From JAGVPT01 sp049578505 (lineage in GTDB: Bacteria > Bacteroidota > Ignavibacteria > UBA10030 > UBA8401), in contig JBAUMC010000043.1 of assembly GCA_049578505.1 (NCBI GenBank), positions 10,471 to 74,470 on the forward strand: a DNA stretch of 64,000 bases. The letters run 5' to 3'. The notes beneath the pieces were generated by a model. It was not told where the DNA came from, searched no databases, and saw only the letters and a list, made by a program, of their open reading frames with translations. Below, in pieces: positions 24,511 through 33,900 of the stretch. How positions within the stretch are numbered: the first letter of the stretch is position 1; each line of letters starts with the position of its first letter. Position numbers and translations under genes: made by a program.

Positions 24511-27500
24511 TTGAGACTGACCTCCGAAATAAATTTCTGTTTCATACCCCTGGCTGTTTTTCTTCTTTCGATTTTGTCGGGAGCAGCGAAAGCGCAGACA
24601 TTCGATGCGATCGCTCCTGCCGCGGAGCAATTTCGACTTACCCGCACTGACACCACCCTTCAACTGTCTCACGACCTTCTCATTCCGGGTACCGAATTAG
24701 TCTTTTTGGATTCTCTTAAACTTAATCAAGTGAAGGATTATTTTATTGACTATTCTACGGGTAGATTGCGCATTGATCTTCATGAAAAATTAGATTTTAG
24801 ATTGCAAAAAATCTCTATCACCATTTACTATAATTTTTTACCGTTTTCATTTCAATCTAATTATCGGCATAAAAGCTACAGCATTCGCAGAGACTCAGTT
24901 ACGAACCGGTCAACGGCTATCGTAACTGCAAGTTCAGCTTCGGGTCCTCTCGGCGACATATTCGGTAGCGATCTTCAAAAGAGCGGCAGCATCTTTCGCG
25001 GATTTTCTGTTGGCACAAACAGAGATCTAACCCTTAACTCGGGCTTTCGCCTTCAATTTTCGGGTAAGCTGTCTTCAGATATTGAAGTCGTCGCCGCGTT
25101 GACTGATGAGAACACTCCCATCCAACCTGACGGAAACACCCAAACGATTCAAGAATTGGATAATGTGTTCGTCCAAATTAAGAGCGCTAATTACGGTGCT
25201 ACATTGGGTGATTTTTACTTAGATATGTCGGAAGGAGAATTCGGTAAGTTAAGCCGTAAACTTGAGGGTGCCACGGGGACGGCGAATTATTCGGCGAGTT
25301 GGCTTTCCGGATCGACCACAGTAACTGCTGCCACATCACGGGGTAAATTTAATACTAATCAATTTCCGGGAATCGAAGCCGTTCAAGGTCCTTATCAACT
25401 CTATGGGAAAAACAATGAGAACAACATTGTTATTATAGCGGGAACAGAAAAAGTTTACGTTGATGGGATTTTGATGATCAGGGGGGAAAATAATGACTAT
25501 TCGATTGATTATACAAACAGCCAAATCACCTTCTCATCAAAGAGGTTAATAACTGTTAATTCACGTATTGTCGTGGACTTTCAATACACGGATCAATCGT
25601 ATACCCGAAATTTCTTTTCAGTCCAGTCGGATGCAAAGACATTTTCCGATGCAGTAAAACTTTCCGTCGTGTATGCACAAGAAGGGGATGATCCAAACGC
25701 CCCTATCGACATTTCGTTGAGCGACAGCGACAAAACTATTCTTGCACAAAGCGGGAGCAAGCTGGCTTCGCGCTCAGGAGTTGATTCGGTCGGAGTTGAC
25801 TCCTTAAATATTGGGAAGGGGCAATATGAAGCCATTGATACTGTTGTTCAAGGAGCACCAATCAGGATTTACAGATTTGCCGCCGAAACGCCTACTGCTC
25901 AGTTCAATATAACGTTTTCGTATGTTGGGTCGGGGGAGGGGGACTATACACACCAACAACTTGGGCAGTATACTTATGTCGGTCCGCACAACGGCAATTA
26001 TTTGCCCATAATTATTTTGCCCGCGCCACAACTTCAGCAAATTGCAGATGTCAATACTTCAATCCACGTCACGAAAGACCTGACGGTTACCGGGGAGTTT
26101 GCGGCTAGCAACTTCAACGCCAATACGTATGCCCCCAATGCCGCCGCAGCCGGCGATGCAACCAAATATGCTGCAAACTTCACACCGACCAACGTTAAAA
26201 TAGCAGGCGCCAACATTGGTTCATTCAATCTCTCTCTTTCCGACCGTTATGTTGATAAAAACTTTACACCGATCGATCGCATCGATGATGTGGACTTTGC
26301 AAGGAAGTGGAGCCTGGACAGCACGGTTACCATACAGCCATCGTCGCAGGAAATCCGTGAAGCCGCACTTACATACTCTCCGAATAGGACGCTTTCAATC
26401 GGAGGATCGCTTGGGTCAAACGATATGGGCAGCCAATTCACGGCGGATCGTAAGGAGGGTTTCCTGCGGCTCGCCGGCGACTCTTTACCAAAAATTGACT
26501 ATACAATCGAGCAGGTGACAAGCTCACAAGGGACATCCGTCCCAGAGAACGATTGGGTGAGACAGAACGGTTCTATTGCTTATGCGATTAAAAATTTTAT
26601 ACCGAGTTTTCGATTTGAGCATGAAGATCGCTCAATCGAAACCCCCGTGCCAGATTCTCTCGACAATGCCAGTTTTGGATTTACAACCCTTGCTCCAAAA
26701 TTTTCATTTAAAGGAATTTACGGAATGAATCTTTCCACTGAATTTGAACTCCGCGACGATAAGGCAGCATACGAGGGAAAGCTGGAGCCCGAAGACAGAT
26801 CGTTCACGCAAACTTACGCCTGGGAATTGCCAGAAGTTCACAACGTTTCATCTTCCCTCGATGTTATTCTGAGAGATAAAACGTTTCATGACCAGTTCAG
26901 ACTTTCAAATAGCGATGATCAAACGGTACTCGTCCGCTCGGAAACGAGATACTCTCCATTTCAACGGGGCGTTGATGCCGACGTATATTACGAGACCTCA
27001 ACGGAGCGTTCGGCGGAACTTCAGCGCGTTTTCTACCAAGTCCAGAAGGGCGACGGACAGTATATCTGGGCCGGCACAGGGAATGTCAACGTCACAGACG
27101 AAAAGGATTTCGAACTGAGCAGGTATGACGGTGATTACACACTCATTACCATTCCGACCGATCAGCTTTTTCCGGTGATCAATGTAAAAACATCGACACG
27201 CTTGCGCCTCACTCCGAGTAAGTTCATCTCTTCACCATCAAGGTGGTTTGAAAAAGCTCTCACCGATATCACTACGGAAAGTTATGTTCGGATTGAGGAA
27301 AAGAGTTCCGACCCCCAAACGAGTCAAATTTATCTCTTGGACCTCAGCCATTTTCTTGATCCTGCAACGACAATTCTCGGCAGCCAGCTTATACAGCAGG
27401 ACCTTTTTCTTTTCCAGAATCGCCGGGATCTTTCGTTTAGGTTCAGGTACTTACAGCAGAAAGGAGCCGGACAATACAGCACAGGCGACGAGCAAAGCTA

Positions 27501-28029
27501 CAATCGAGAACGGTCGGTCGAAATTCGCGTACAACTTGTTCCGGAGATTTCAAATCAGATCGATTATGTAAACAAGCAGAACAATGTCGCCGCATCACTC
27601 GTCAGCGGCCGCGCAGAGCTCATCAGTTCTGATGACATCGCTTCAGATTATTCCTATCGTCCGGAACAAAATGTCGAAGTCGGCTTCAAAATTGAAGTAT
27701 CGCGTTCGGAAGACGATTATAATCCTACTCCGATCATCGCTGATTTAAATGCCCAATCGTTGCGTACAGTTTTTTCATTCCAAGGAAGTGGCCAACTTCG
27801 ATTCGACCTTTCGCGGGAAGAGGTTGGCCTCGAAAATAGCGTAGTGGGTGCGGTTGTCCCATTCGATTTAACTGCCGGCAGGTTGGAAGGTAAAACGTAC
27901 CTCTGGGGTGTATCTTTCGATTACAAGCTCAGCAACAATCTTCAATCTTCTTTGCAATATACTGGCCGTTCCGAGCAATCATATGCGCCGGTTCACACTG
28001 CAAAAGCAGAGGTGCGCGCATTTTTTTAA
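24511..28029 (+). CDS. Large outer-membrane protein, SprA-like
   Basis: A 1172-residue secreted protein. The N-terminus is a signal peptide (hydrophobic core followed by GAAKA-QTF), starting at TTG. The body is rich in alternating beta-strand patterns (SIRRDSVTNRSTAIVTAS, NLSLSDRYVDKN) and includes a recurring DGILMIRGENNDYSIDY-type segment like that of SprA-type gliding/secretion proteins. The final residue is Phe (EVRAFF), as in outer-membrane barrels. It probably forms or is anchored to an outer-membrane barrel; a role in type IX-like secretion or adhesion is inference. No other type IX secretion gene was recognised nearby. Confidence 0.65.
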   Translation: MRLTSEINFCFIPLAVFLLSILSGAAKAQTFDAIAPAAEQFRLTRTDTTLQLSHDLLIPGTELVFLDSLKLNQVKDYFIDYSTGRLRIDLHEKLDFRLQKISITIYYNFLPFSFQSNYRHKSYSIRRDSVTNRSTAIVTASSASGPLGDIFGSDLQKSGSIFRGFSVGTNRDLTLNSGFRLQFSGKLSSDIEVVAALTDENTPIQPDGNTQTIQELDNVFVQIKSANYGATLGDFYLDMSEGEFGKLSRKLEGATGTANYSASWLSGSTTVTAATSRGKFNTNQFPGIEAVQGPYQLYGKNNENNIVIIAGTEKVYVDGILMIRGENNDYSIDYTNSQITFSSKRLITVNSRIVVDFQYTDQSYTRNFFSVQSDAKTFSDAVKLSVVYAQEGDDPNAPIDISLSDSDKTILAQSGSKLASRSGVDSVGVDSLNIGKGQYEAIDTVVQGAPIRIYRFAAETPTAQFNITFSYVGSGEGDYTHQQLGQYTYVGPHNGNYLPIIILPAPQLQQIADVNTSIHVTKDLTVTGEFAASNFNANTYAPNAAAAGDATKYAANFTPTNVKIAGANIGSFNLSLSDRYVDKNFTPIDRIDDVDFARKWSLDSTVTIQPSSQEIREAALTYSPNRTLSIGGSLGSNDMGSQFTADRKEGFLRLAGDSLPKIDYTIEQVTSSQGTSVPENDWVRQNGSIAYAIKNFIPSFRFEHEDRSIETPVPDSLDNASFGFTTLAPKFSFKGIYGMNLSTEFELRDDKAAYEGKLEPEDRSFTQTYAWELPEVHNVSSSLDVILRDKTFHDQFRLSNSDDQTVLVRSETRYSPFQRGVDADVYYETSTERSAELQRVFYQVQKGDGQYIWAGTGNVNVTDEKDFELSRYDGDYTLITIPTDQLFPVINVKTSTRLRLTPSKFISSPSRWFEKALTDITTESYVRIEEKSSDPQTSQIYLLDLSHFLDPATTILGSQLIQQDLFLFQNRRDLSFRFRYLQQKGAGQYSTGDEQSYNRERSVEIRVQLVPEISNQIDYVNKQNNVAASLVSGRAELISSDDIASDYSYRPEQNVEVGFKIEVSRSEDDYNPTPIIADLNAQSLRTVFSFQGSGQLRFDLSREEVGLENSVVGAVVPFDLTAGRLEGKTYLWGVSFDYKLSNNLQSSLQYTGRSEQSYAPVHTAKAEVRAFF

Positions 28030-28054
28030 TGCTGGATCGATTACAATATTTTAC

Positions 28055-28083
28055 TTGCATCTAAACGTTTCATTGCATATATT
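28055..28083 (+). promoter_or_regulatory. Promoter for rimP-nusA-infB operon
   Basis: TTGCAT (28055-28060), 17-base spacer, TATATT (28078-28083). It lies 25 bases after the outer-membrane gene's stop and just ahead of the terminator-like hairpin. Confidence 0.6.
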
Positions 28084-28101
28084 TTATGCACTGCAACGTA
28101 A

Positions 28102-28129
28102 AGTCCCGCCTCAAGCGGGACTTTTTTTT
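28102..28129 (+). terminator. Perfect intrinsic terminator in the rimP leader
   Basis: AGTCCCGC (28102-28109) pairs with GCGGGACT (28115-28122) around a five-base loop, followed by eight T. It is the best terminator in the window. It may end the outer-membrane gene's transcript, but since a promoter lies between that gene and this hairpin, it also sits in the leader of rimP-nusA. Confidence 0.85.
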
Positions 28130-28150
28130 GGTGGCGAAAAGAGCGCAAAA

Positions 28151-28606
28151 ATGACGTTGATTGAGAACATCTCTGAAATTGCTTTATCGAAGCTTCAGCC
28201 CATTGACGGATACGTTGTCGAAGTGAATATGCGCGGGGAGCGGGGCAGCTCGATCGTTGAAGTATATGTGGATACGGACAATGGAATTACGGCAGACCAA
28301 TGCGCCCAGGTAAATCGCCATCTCGCGACAGAACTCGACAGGTTGAATTTGATTTCCGGTCGATACCGGTTAGAGGTCTCTTCACCAGGGCTCGATCGGC
28401 CTCTCAAGCTGGGAAGACAGTTTATTAAAAACATAGGCCGCCAACTGAAAATCATCTCTTCTGATGATAGCGGGAAAAACGCGACCGAAGGAATATTGCA
28501 GAATGCCAACGAATCGACATTGACATTGGTGACGAGGGATAAGGGGGAAAGAATTTTTGCACTGAATGATATTCAGGAAGCATACGTGCTTCCGAAATTC
28601 AAGTAA
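28151..28606 (+). CDS. rimP: Ribosome maturation factor RimP
   Basis: A 151-residue RimP/DUF150 protein, needed for 30S subunit maturation. It has the family's RYRLEVSSPGLDRPLKLGRQF segment around residue 75-95 and a C-terminal SH3-like part. The open frame extends upstream across the terminator into the outer-membrane gene, but the ATG at 28151 gives the standard length. It precedes nusA by 43 bases in the classical rimP-nusA-infB order. Confidence 0.92.
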   Translation: MTLIENISEIALSKLQPIDGYVVEVNMRGERGSSIVEVYVDTDNGITADQCAQVNRHLATELDRLNLISGRYRLEVSSPGLDRPLKLGRQFIKNIGRQLKIISSDDSGKNATEGILQNANESTLTLVTRDKGERIFALNDIQEAYVLPKFK

Positions 28607-28649
28607 AGCACTGTTCGGATGAACTACAATTTTCACTTTGGAGGCTTCA

Positions 28650-30014
28650 ATGAATTATGAGATTGTCGAATCATTTTCTTCACTGGTTCGCGAAAAATCT
28701 ATCGACAAGGATATCCTCGTAGGAATTGTGGAGGATATTTTTGGGATGATGGTAAGAAAGAAATACGGCCAGGAGGCTAAATTTGACGTGGTCGTCAACA
28801 TGGAAAAGGGTGATATCGAGATTTACCTCGAAAAAGAGATCGTCGAAACGGTTGTCGATCCGGTAACCCAAATCGACGTCGAATCGGCAAGAAAGAAATC
28901 GGGCGAACCGCTGGATGTAGGCGAAGACTACGTTGAAATCATTGACCTTGCTGATTTTGGACGGCGATTGATCATAACGGCTAAACAAAATCTCAATCAA
29001 AGAATAAAGGAGCTTGAGAAAGAGCTTATCTATAACGAGTACAGCAACTCGATCGGTGAAATACTTGTCGGCGAAGTATATCAAATTCGGAAAAATGAAA
29101 TTCTTATCATGCATAACAAAAACGAAGTCGTTTTGCCAAAAAGCGAGCAGATTCAAAAAGAGCGATACAAAAAAGGAGATACAATTCGTGCAGTCATAAA
29201 AGAAGTGAGGAAGAATTCTGGAAATCCGACAGTCATTGTTTCGCGGGCTGATACGAAATTTTTGGCCCGCCTCTTTGAGATCGAGATTCCCGAAATTTAC
29301 GACGGCATCATTGAAATTAAGGATATCGCCCGGGAGCCTGGCGACCGTGCAAAGGTCGCAGTCGAATCTCATGATGACCGTATCGATGCCGTCGGGGCAT
29401 GCGTCGGGATGAAGGGAGTACGCATTCATGCCATAGTGCGCGAGCTCAACAACGAAAACATCGACGTGATCAACTACAGCGAAGAACCTCTTGTGATGAT
29501 TACGCGGGCGCTCGCTCCGGCAAAGCTGAAAAAGATCGATCTCGATTTGGAAGCCAAGAAGGCAACAATACTTGTGGCGGATGACCAGGTGTCGCTTGCA
29601 ATCGGTAAAGGAGGGCAAAACATACGGCTCGCCGGAAAACTTTCAGGCTTTGATTTGCAGCTCGTAAAAGAGGGAGCCGAATACGATATCGAACTTATTG
29701 AATTCCGCGAAGAGATTGGTAAAGAAATTTACGACAAGTTTATCGAAAATGGATACGACACCGCCCAGCAGGTGATGGAGGCAGACGTCGAAGACTTGGT
29801 TGAAGAATTAGGTATAGAAGAGGAGAAGATAAAAGAGATTGTCGCCCTCATTAAAAAGGAATTTGAAGAAGCTGAGGTTGATGAAGACGAAGAAGAGGGA
29901 GGGAAGAAAGCGACGGTGGAGAAGGCTGCCGCAGTAAAAGAAGTTCAAAAAGAGGAAGTCGTTTCGAACGTAGCTACCGACACACCAAAAGAAGAGAAAA
30001 CAGAAACACCGTAA
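28650..30014 (+). CDS. nusA: Transcription termination/antitermination factor NusA
   Basis: A 454-residue NusA. From N to C it has the RNA-polymerase-binding domain, an S1 domain (KKGDTIRAVIKEV and the strands around it), and two KH domains (residues about 220-350; VGACVGMKGVRIHAI and IGKGGQNIRLAGKLSG), then a helix-hairpin segment and an acidic Glu/Asp/Lys-rich tail of about 50 residues. The start was set at 28650, where GGAGG lies six bases upstream, rather than at a TTG 12 bases earlier. NusA promotes pausing and intrinsic termination, relevant to the hairpin ahead of rimP. Confidence 0.95.
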   Translation: MNYEIVESFSSLVREKSIDKDILVGIVEDIFGMMVRKKYGQEAKFDVVVNMEKGDIEIYLEKEIVETVVDPVTQIDVESARKKSGEPLDVGEDYVEIIDLADFGRRLIITAKQNLNQRIKELEKELIYNEYSNSIGEILVGEVYQIRKNEILIMHNKNEVVLPKSEQIQKERYKKGDTIRAVIKEVRKNSGNPTVIVSRADTKFLARLFEIEIPEIYDGIIEIKDIAREPGDRAKVAVESHDDRIDAVGACVGMKGVRIHAIVRELNNENIDVINYSEEPLVMITRALAPAKLKKIDLDLEAKKATILVADDQVSLAIGKGGQNIRLAGKLSGFDLQLVKEGAEYDIELIEFREEIGKEIYDKFIENGYDTAQQVMEADVEDLVEELGIEEEKIKEIVALIKKEFEEAEVDEDEEEGGKKATVEKAAAVKEVQKEEVVSNVATDTPKEEKTETP

Positions 30015-30074
30015 ACCTTACACGATGATGAATTCACTCATTGTTCTTGTTTCCTTTTTATCAAAGGAATTCGA

Positions 30075-32783
30075 ATGACGGAAGCAACTGAAAAGAAGAT
30101 TAAAATATTCAATCTCGCAAAGGATTTGAATCTTGCGAGCGGTACCATTATTGAGTTTCTCACAAAAAAGGGATACACAATCAAAGGGCCGATGTCTATC
30201 GTCGAAAGCGACATGATGAAAGACATTATGTCTCATTTCAAGAAAGATAAAGACGTCGCGGACAGGCATCAACGAAAAATTGCTGAGATCAAGGAAACAA
30301 AACGTAAGACGGCCGAAAAAAAGAAAGAAACCGAAGAGGAAGCCAAAGAAACTCCGAAGAAAAAGGCCGGCGAGGAAGCAGTAGACGTGGCGCCGCTCCC
30401 TAGTACTGAAGAGCTCCCGGATTTACACCACGCAGAAGCTGCGGCCGTTCAAACCCCAGTAGAAGAAAAAACGATCGTTCAGCCGGAAAAAGGAGTTCAA
30501 AGTACACCTGTTGAAAAGCCTGTCCAGTCGAAAACGAAGGGAGAGGCGGCTCCTGTTCTCCCCATAGCAGAACCGCTGAAAGAAGATCAAAGTGCAAAAA
30601 GGAAAAAAGGTGAAAAAGCATATAAATCGCCTTTAGACGAACTGAGTGCGCGCCGCCGTGGTCTTACTATTCGGGGAAAACTGGACCTGAAAGAGACTGC
30701 TGAGACAGCAGAAAAAGAAGAACACAAGGTGGGAGTTACCGCCGAGACAGAGGAGCAGCGCAAAAGGAAAAAGAAAAAGAAAAAAGTTAAAGACGACAAA
30801 GTCAAGGAAGTCAGTGAATCCGAGATTGAGGATCTTTCCAAGAAGAAGAAAAAGAAGAAGAAGCTTCGGGTTCATGAAATTGACGATACGCAAGTGAATG
30901 AGGCGATTAAGCGAACGCTTGCCGGGATGGATGAATCTGTCGTCAGTCTCCGCGCCGTTAATCGGAAAAAGAGAAAACGGGAGCGCGAGGAGGAGCAAGC
31001 GAGGCTGCTTGAAGAAGCGCAGGGTGAAGAAGGAAAACTTCGCGTTACGGAATACGTCACCGTGGGCGAGCTTGCCAGTCTCATGAACGTGCCCGTTGCA
31101 GATGTCATCGCCAAATGCATCGGCTTAGGATTAATGGTATCGATCAATCAACGATTGGATAAGGACAACATTACACTTGTTGCTGATGAATTCGGACTGC
31201 AGGTCGAATTTCATCAAGAATTTACCGTTGACCTGCTTGAAGATAAGCCGGACTCAGAGGAGACATTGAAATCCCGTTCGCCCGTTGTTACTATCATGGG
31301 GCATGTAGATCATGGCAAAACTTCTCTCTTGGATTATATTCGGCGCACAAATGTTGTGGCGGGTGAAGCGGGAGGTATCACCCAGCATATCGGTGCGTAC
31401 GAAGTGAGCCTCGACTCGGGAAGGAAAATTACTTTCCTGGACACTCCTGGGCACGAAGCCTTCACAGCGATGCGTGCCCGGGGCGCTCAATTGACGGACA
31501 TAGTGGTGCTTGTCGTGGCTGCGGAAGACAACGTTATGCCGCAAACTCTTGAAGCGATAAGTCATGCACGAGCTGCCAATGTTCCCATCATCATTGCAAT
31601 CAACAAAATTGATAAGCCCGAAGCGAATCCCGACCGAATCCGGCAACAACTTGCCGATAAGGGAATCTTAGTCGAGGAGTGGGGGGGCAAATACCAATGC
31701 GTCGAAGTTTCTGCAAAGAAGGGATTGAATGTCGAACTCCTCTTGGAGAAAATCCTGCTCGAGGCGGAAGTTCTTGACTTAAAAGCTAATCCAAACCGCA
31801 CTGCACGTGGGGCCGTCGTCGAGGCCCAGATTGACAAGGGCAAAGGAATACTTGCCACTATTCTTGTGCAAAAAGGAACGCTTCGAATCGGCGATCCGTT
31901 CGTCGGAGGTATTTACAGCGGAAAAGTAAAAGCGATGTTTGATGAACGAGGCCGGAGGACTGAAGTGGCCGGCCCATCCACCCCTGTTCAACTTCTCGGA
32001 TTCGACGGCATACCGCAAGCAGGGGATCAGTTCATTGCGGTCGATTCCGATCGGATAGCGCGCGAAATCAGCCTCAAGCGGCAACAATTAAAGCGTGAGC
32101 AGGATTTCAGGCAAATCCATTTTGTAACGTTGGATGAAATCTCAGAACAAATCCAGGCAGGGCAGCAGGTCCGGGAACTTTCGATAGTTGTCAAGGGCGA
32201 CGTTGACGGCTCTGTTGAGGCTCTCGCAGATTCACTCATGAAACTCTCCACTGCCGAAGTGAAAATACGTGTCATTCACAAAGGCGTTGGTGCGATTTCT
32301 GAATCAGACGTACTCCTTTCCGCTGCGTCCAATGCCGTAATTATCGGATTCCACGTACGGCCGAACCTTAACGCGCGCCGCCTTGCCGAGCAGGAAAAAG
32401 TCGACATCCGGCTCTACAACATAATTTACGACGCGATCAATGAGGTGCGTAACGCCTTGGAAGGATTGCTCGCTCCCACCATTTCGGAGGAGATCACGGC
32501 GACCGTCGAAGTGCGTGAGACGTTTAAAGTGCCCAAAATCGGAACCATTGCTGGTTGTTATGTCACCGACGGAAAGATTGCTCGAAACAACAAAGTACGC
32601 TTACTGCGCGATGGGGTAGCAATTTTTAACGGAACGTTTGCTTCACTGAAACGATTTAAAGACGATGTCCGCGAGGTCGAGCAGGGTTTTGAATGCGGCG
32701 TCGGCTTAGAGAACTTTAACGATATAAAAGTAGGGGACATTATTGAAGCTTACAAAGTTATAGAGACAAAACGTAAACTCTGA
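30075..32783 (+). CDS. infB: Translation initiation factor IF-2
   Basis: A 902-residue initiation GTPase. The N-terminal IF2_N domain (about 10-55) is followed by a long low-complexity, Lys/Glu-rich linker with runs of seven to nine lysines (residues about 230-270), a second IF2_N domain near residue 330, then the GTPase domain with GHVDHGKTSLLD, DTPGHEAF and NKIDKP, and the C-terminal domains that bind fMet-tRNA. It follows nusA by 60 bases. Confidence 0.96.
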   Translation: MTEATEKKIKIFNLAKDLNLASGTIIEFLTKKGYTIKGPMSIVESDMMKDIMSHFKKDKDVADRHQRKIAEIKETKRKTAEKKKETEEEAKETPKKKAGEEAVDVAPLPSTEELPDLHHAEAAAVQTPVEEKTIVQPEKGVQSTPVEKPVQSKTKGEAAPVLPIAEPLKEDQSAKRKKGEKAYKSPLDELSARRRGLTIRGKLDLKETAETAEKEEHKVGVTAETEEQRKRKKKKKKVKDDKVKEVSESEIEDLSKKKKKKKKLRVHEIDDTQVNEAIKRTLAGMDESVVSLRAVNRKKRKREREEEQARLLEEAQGEEGKLRVTEYVTVGELASLMNVPVADVIAKCIGLGLMVSINQRLDKDNITLVADEFGLQVEFHQEFTVDLLEDKPDSEETLKSRSPVVTIMGHVDHGKTSLLDYIRRTNVVAGEAGGITQHIGAYEVSLDSGRKITFLDTPGHEAFTAMRARGAQLTDIVVLVVAAEDNVMPQTLEAISHARAANVPIIIAINKIDKPEANPDRIRQQLADKGILVEEWGGKYQCVEVSAKKGLNVELLLEKILLEAEVLDLKANPNRTARGAVVEAQIDKGKGILATILVQKGTLRIGDPFVGGIYSGKVKAMFDERGRRTEVAGPSTPVQLLGFDGIPQAGDQFIAVDSDRIAREISLKRQQLKREQDFRQIHFVTLDEISEQIQAGQQVRELSIVVKGDVDGSVEALADSLMKLSTAEVKIRVIHKGVGAISESDVLLSAASNAVIIGFHVRPNLNARRLAEQEKVDIRLYNIIYDAINEVRNALEGLLAPTISEEITATVEVRETFKVPKIGTIAGCYVTDGKIARNNKVRLLRDGVAIFNGTFASLKRFKDDVREVEQGFECGVGLENFNDIKVGDIIEAYKVIETKRKL

Positions 32784-32785
32784 TA

Positions 32786-32811
32786 CTCGATATCGAGCTT
32801 TGTTTTTTTTT
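32786..32811 (+). terminator. Short hairpin with T-tract between infB and rbfA
   Basis: CTCGATATCGAG is a perfect palindrome (32786-32797), followed by CTTTG and nine T. The stem is only four to five base pairs, so termination would be partial, or it may be an RNA-processing site inside the operon. Confidence 0.4.
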
Positions 32812-32825
32812 GTAAAAGGAATGAA

Positions 32826-33182
32826 ATGTCGGTCAGAACGGAACGAGTCGCATCACTCATACGGCACGAACTCGGAACAATTATCAGCCGCGATTACAGC
32901 GGGGGAGAATTGGGATTCAGCACTGTGACAGAAGTTCGTGTTACTCCCGATTTAAAGCTTGCGAAAATTTATGTCAGTATCCTCGGACCACCCCCGGTAA
33001 GAGAAAAAACATTGGCACGTCTGGAAAGCGAGAAATCACATATCCGGGGACTCCTTGCATCTCACGTAAGTATGAAGTTCACGCCGGCACTGCAATTTTA
33101 CCATGACGATACGATGGACCGGGTGGAGACGCTGGAAAACTTGATAAAAAAAATACATGAAAACGACACTAAGCCAGAATGA
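32826..33182 (+). CDS. rbfA: Ribosome-binding factor A
   Basis: A 118-residue KH-type factor that binds the 30S subunit during 16S rRNA processing. The N-terminus VRTERVASLIRHELGTIISRDY and the TPDLKLAKIYVSILG and LQFYHDDTMDRVETLENLIKKI segments are characteristic. It lies 42 bases after infB. The next gene, truB, overlaps or directly follows its stop. Confidence 0.93.
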   Translation: MSVRTERVASLIRHELGTIISRDYSGGELGFSTVTEVRVTPDLKLAKIYVSILGPPPVREKTLARLESEKSHIRGLLASHVSMKFTPALQFYHDDTMDRVETLENLIKKIHENDTKPE

Positions 33183-33897
33183 GCCGGTTACGATGACGTC
33201 GGATGTCAATGCGTTGGATTTTGAAAAAGGGGAAGTGCTTCTTGTCGACAAGCCTTTGGATTGGACATCGTTCGACGTCGTCCATCGCGTCCGGGATTTA
33301 TTCCATGTCAAAAAAGTGGGGCATGCTGGCACGCTGGATCCGAAAGCAACCGGATTATTAATTCTTTGCACCGGGAAGAAGACAAAAGAAATTAATTCCT
33401 TTACCGGGCAAGAGAAAGAGTACGAAGGAATTATGCAACTTGGTGCAACAACGGCCAGCTTCGATTCTGAAACTCCCGAGGAGGAACAAAAGGATTGCCT
33501 GAGTATCGGCAAGAAACAAGTCGTGGAAGTTTTTTCCTCCTTTATTGGTTTACAATTACAGGTCCCTCCGATGTACTCAGCGGTAAAATACGGCGGGAAG
33601 CCGCTTTATAAATATGCACGAAAAGGCCGCTCTCTTGAGCGGGAACCCCGTGAAATTACTGTATCCGAATTTGCGTTGATAAAGATGGAGCTGCCGTACC
33701 TTCATTTCCGGGTCGTATGCTCAAAGGGAACATACATTCGGTCGCTTGTCGATGAATGCGGTAGAAAATTGGGTTGCGGGGCTTATTTGAAAGAACTTCG
33801 CCGCACCCGAATCGGCAACCTTTCGTTGGACCAGGCACTGCATATCGAAGATCTCTATTCTCTCAGCGATCGGTGCCATCCGATGAGACGTGTGTAA
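33157..33897 (+). CDS. truB: tRNA pseudouridine(55) synthase
   Basis: A 246-residue TruB, which converts U55 in the T-loop of tRNAs to pseudouridine. The catalytic Asp61 is in GTLDPKATGLL; KPLDWTSFDVVHRV, PPMYSAVKYGGKPLYKYAR and CSKGTYIRSLVDECG are all typical. The C-terminal PUA domain is absent or much reduced, so this is the short form. This start overlaps rbfA by 26 bases; an ATG at 33193, just after the rbfA stop, would also suit and cannot be excluded. Confidence 0.94.
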   Translation: MKTTLSQNEPVTMTSDVNALDFEKGEVLLVDKPLDWTSFDVVHRVRDLFHVKKVGHAGTLDPKATGLLILCTGKKTKEINSFTGQEKEYEGIMQLGATTASFDSETPEEEQKDCLSIGKKQVVEVFSSFIGLQLQVPPMYSAVKYGGKPLYKYARKGRSLEREPREITVSEFALIKMELPYLHFRVVCSKGTYIRSLVDECGRKLGCGAYLKELRRTRIGNLSLDQALHIEDLYSLSDRCHPMRRV

Positions 33898-33900
33898 TAT

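Noticed and set aside
28680..29618. Minus-strand open frame of 312 codons opposite nusA
   Set aside because: Entirely antisense to a nusA gene with full domain structure; a by-product of codon bias.
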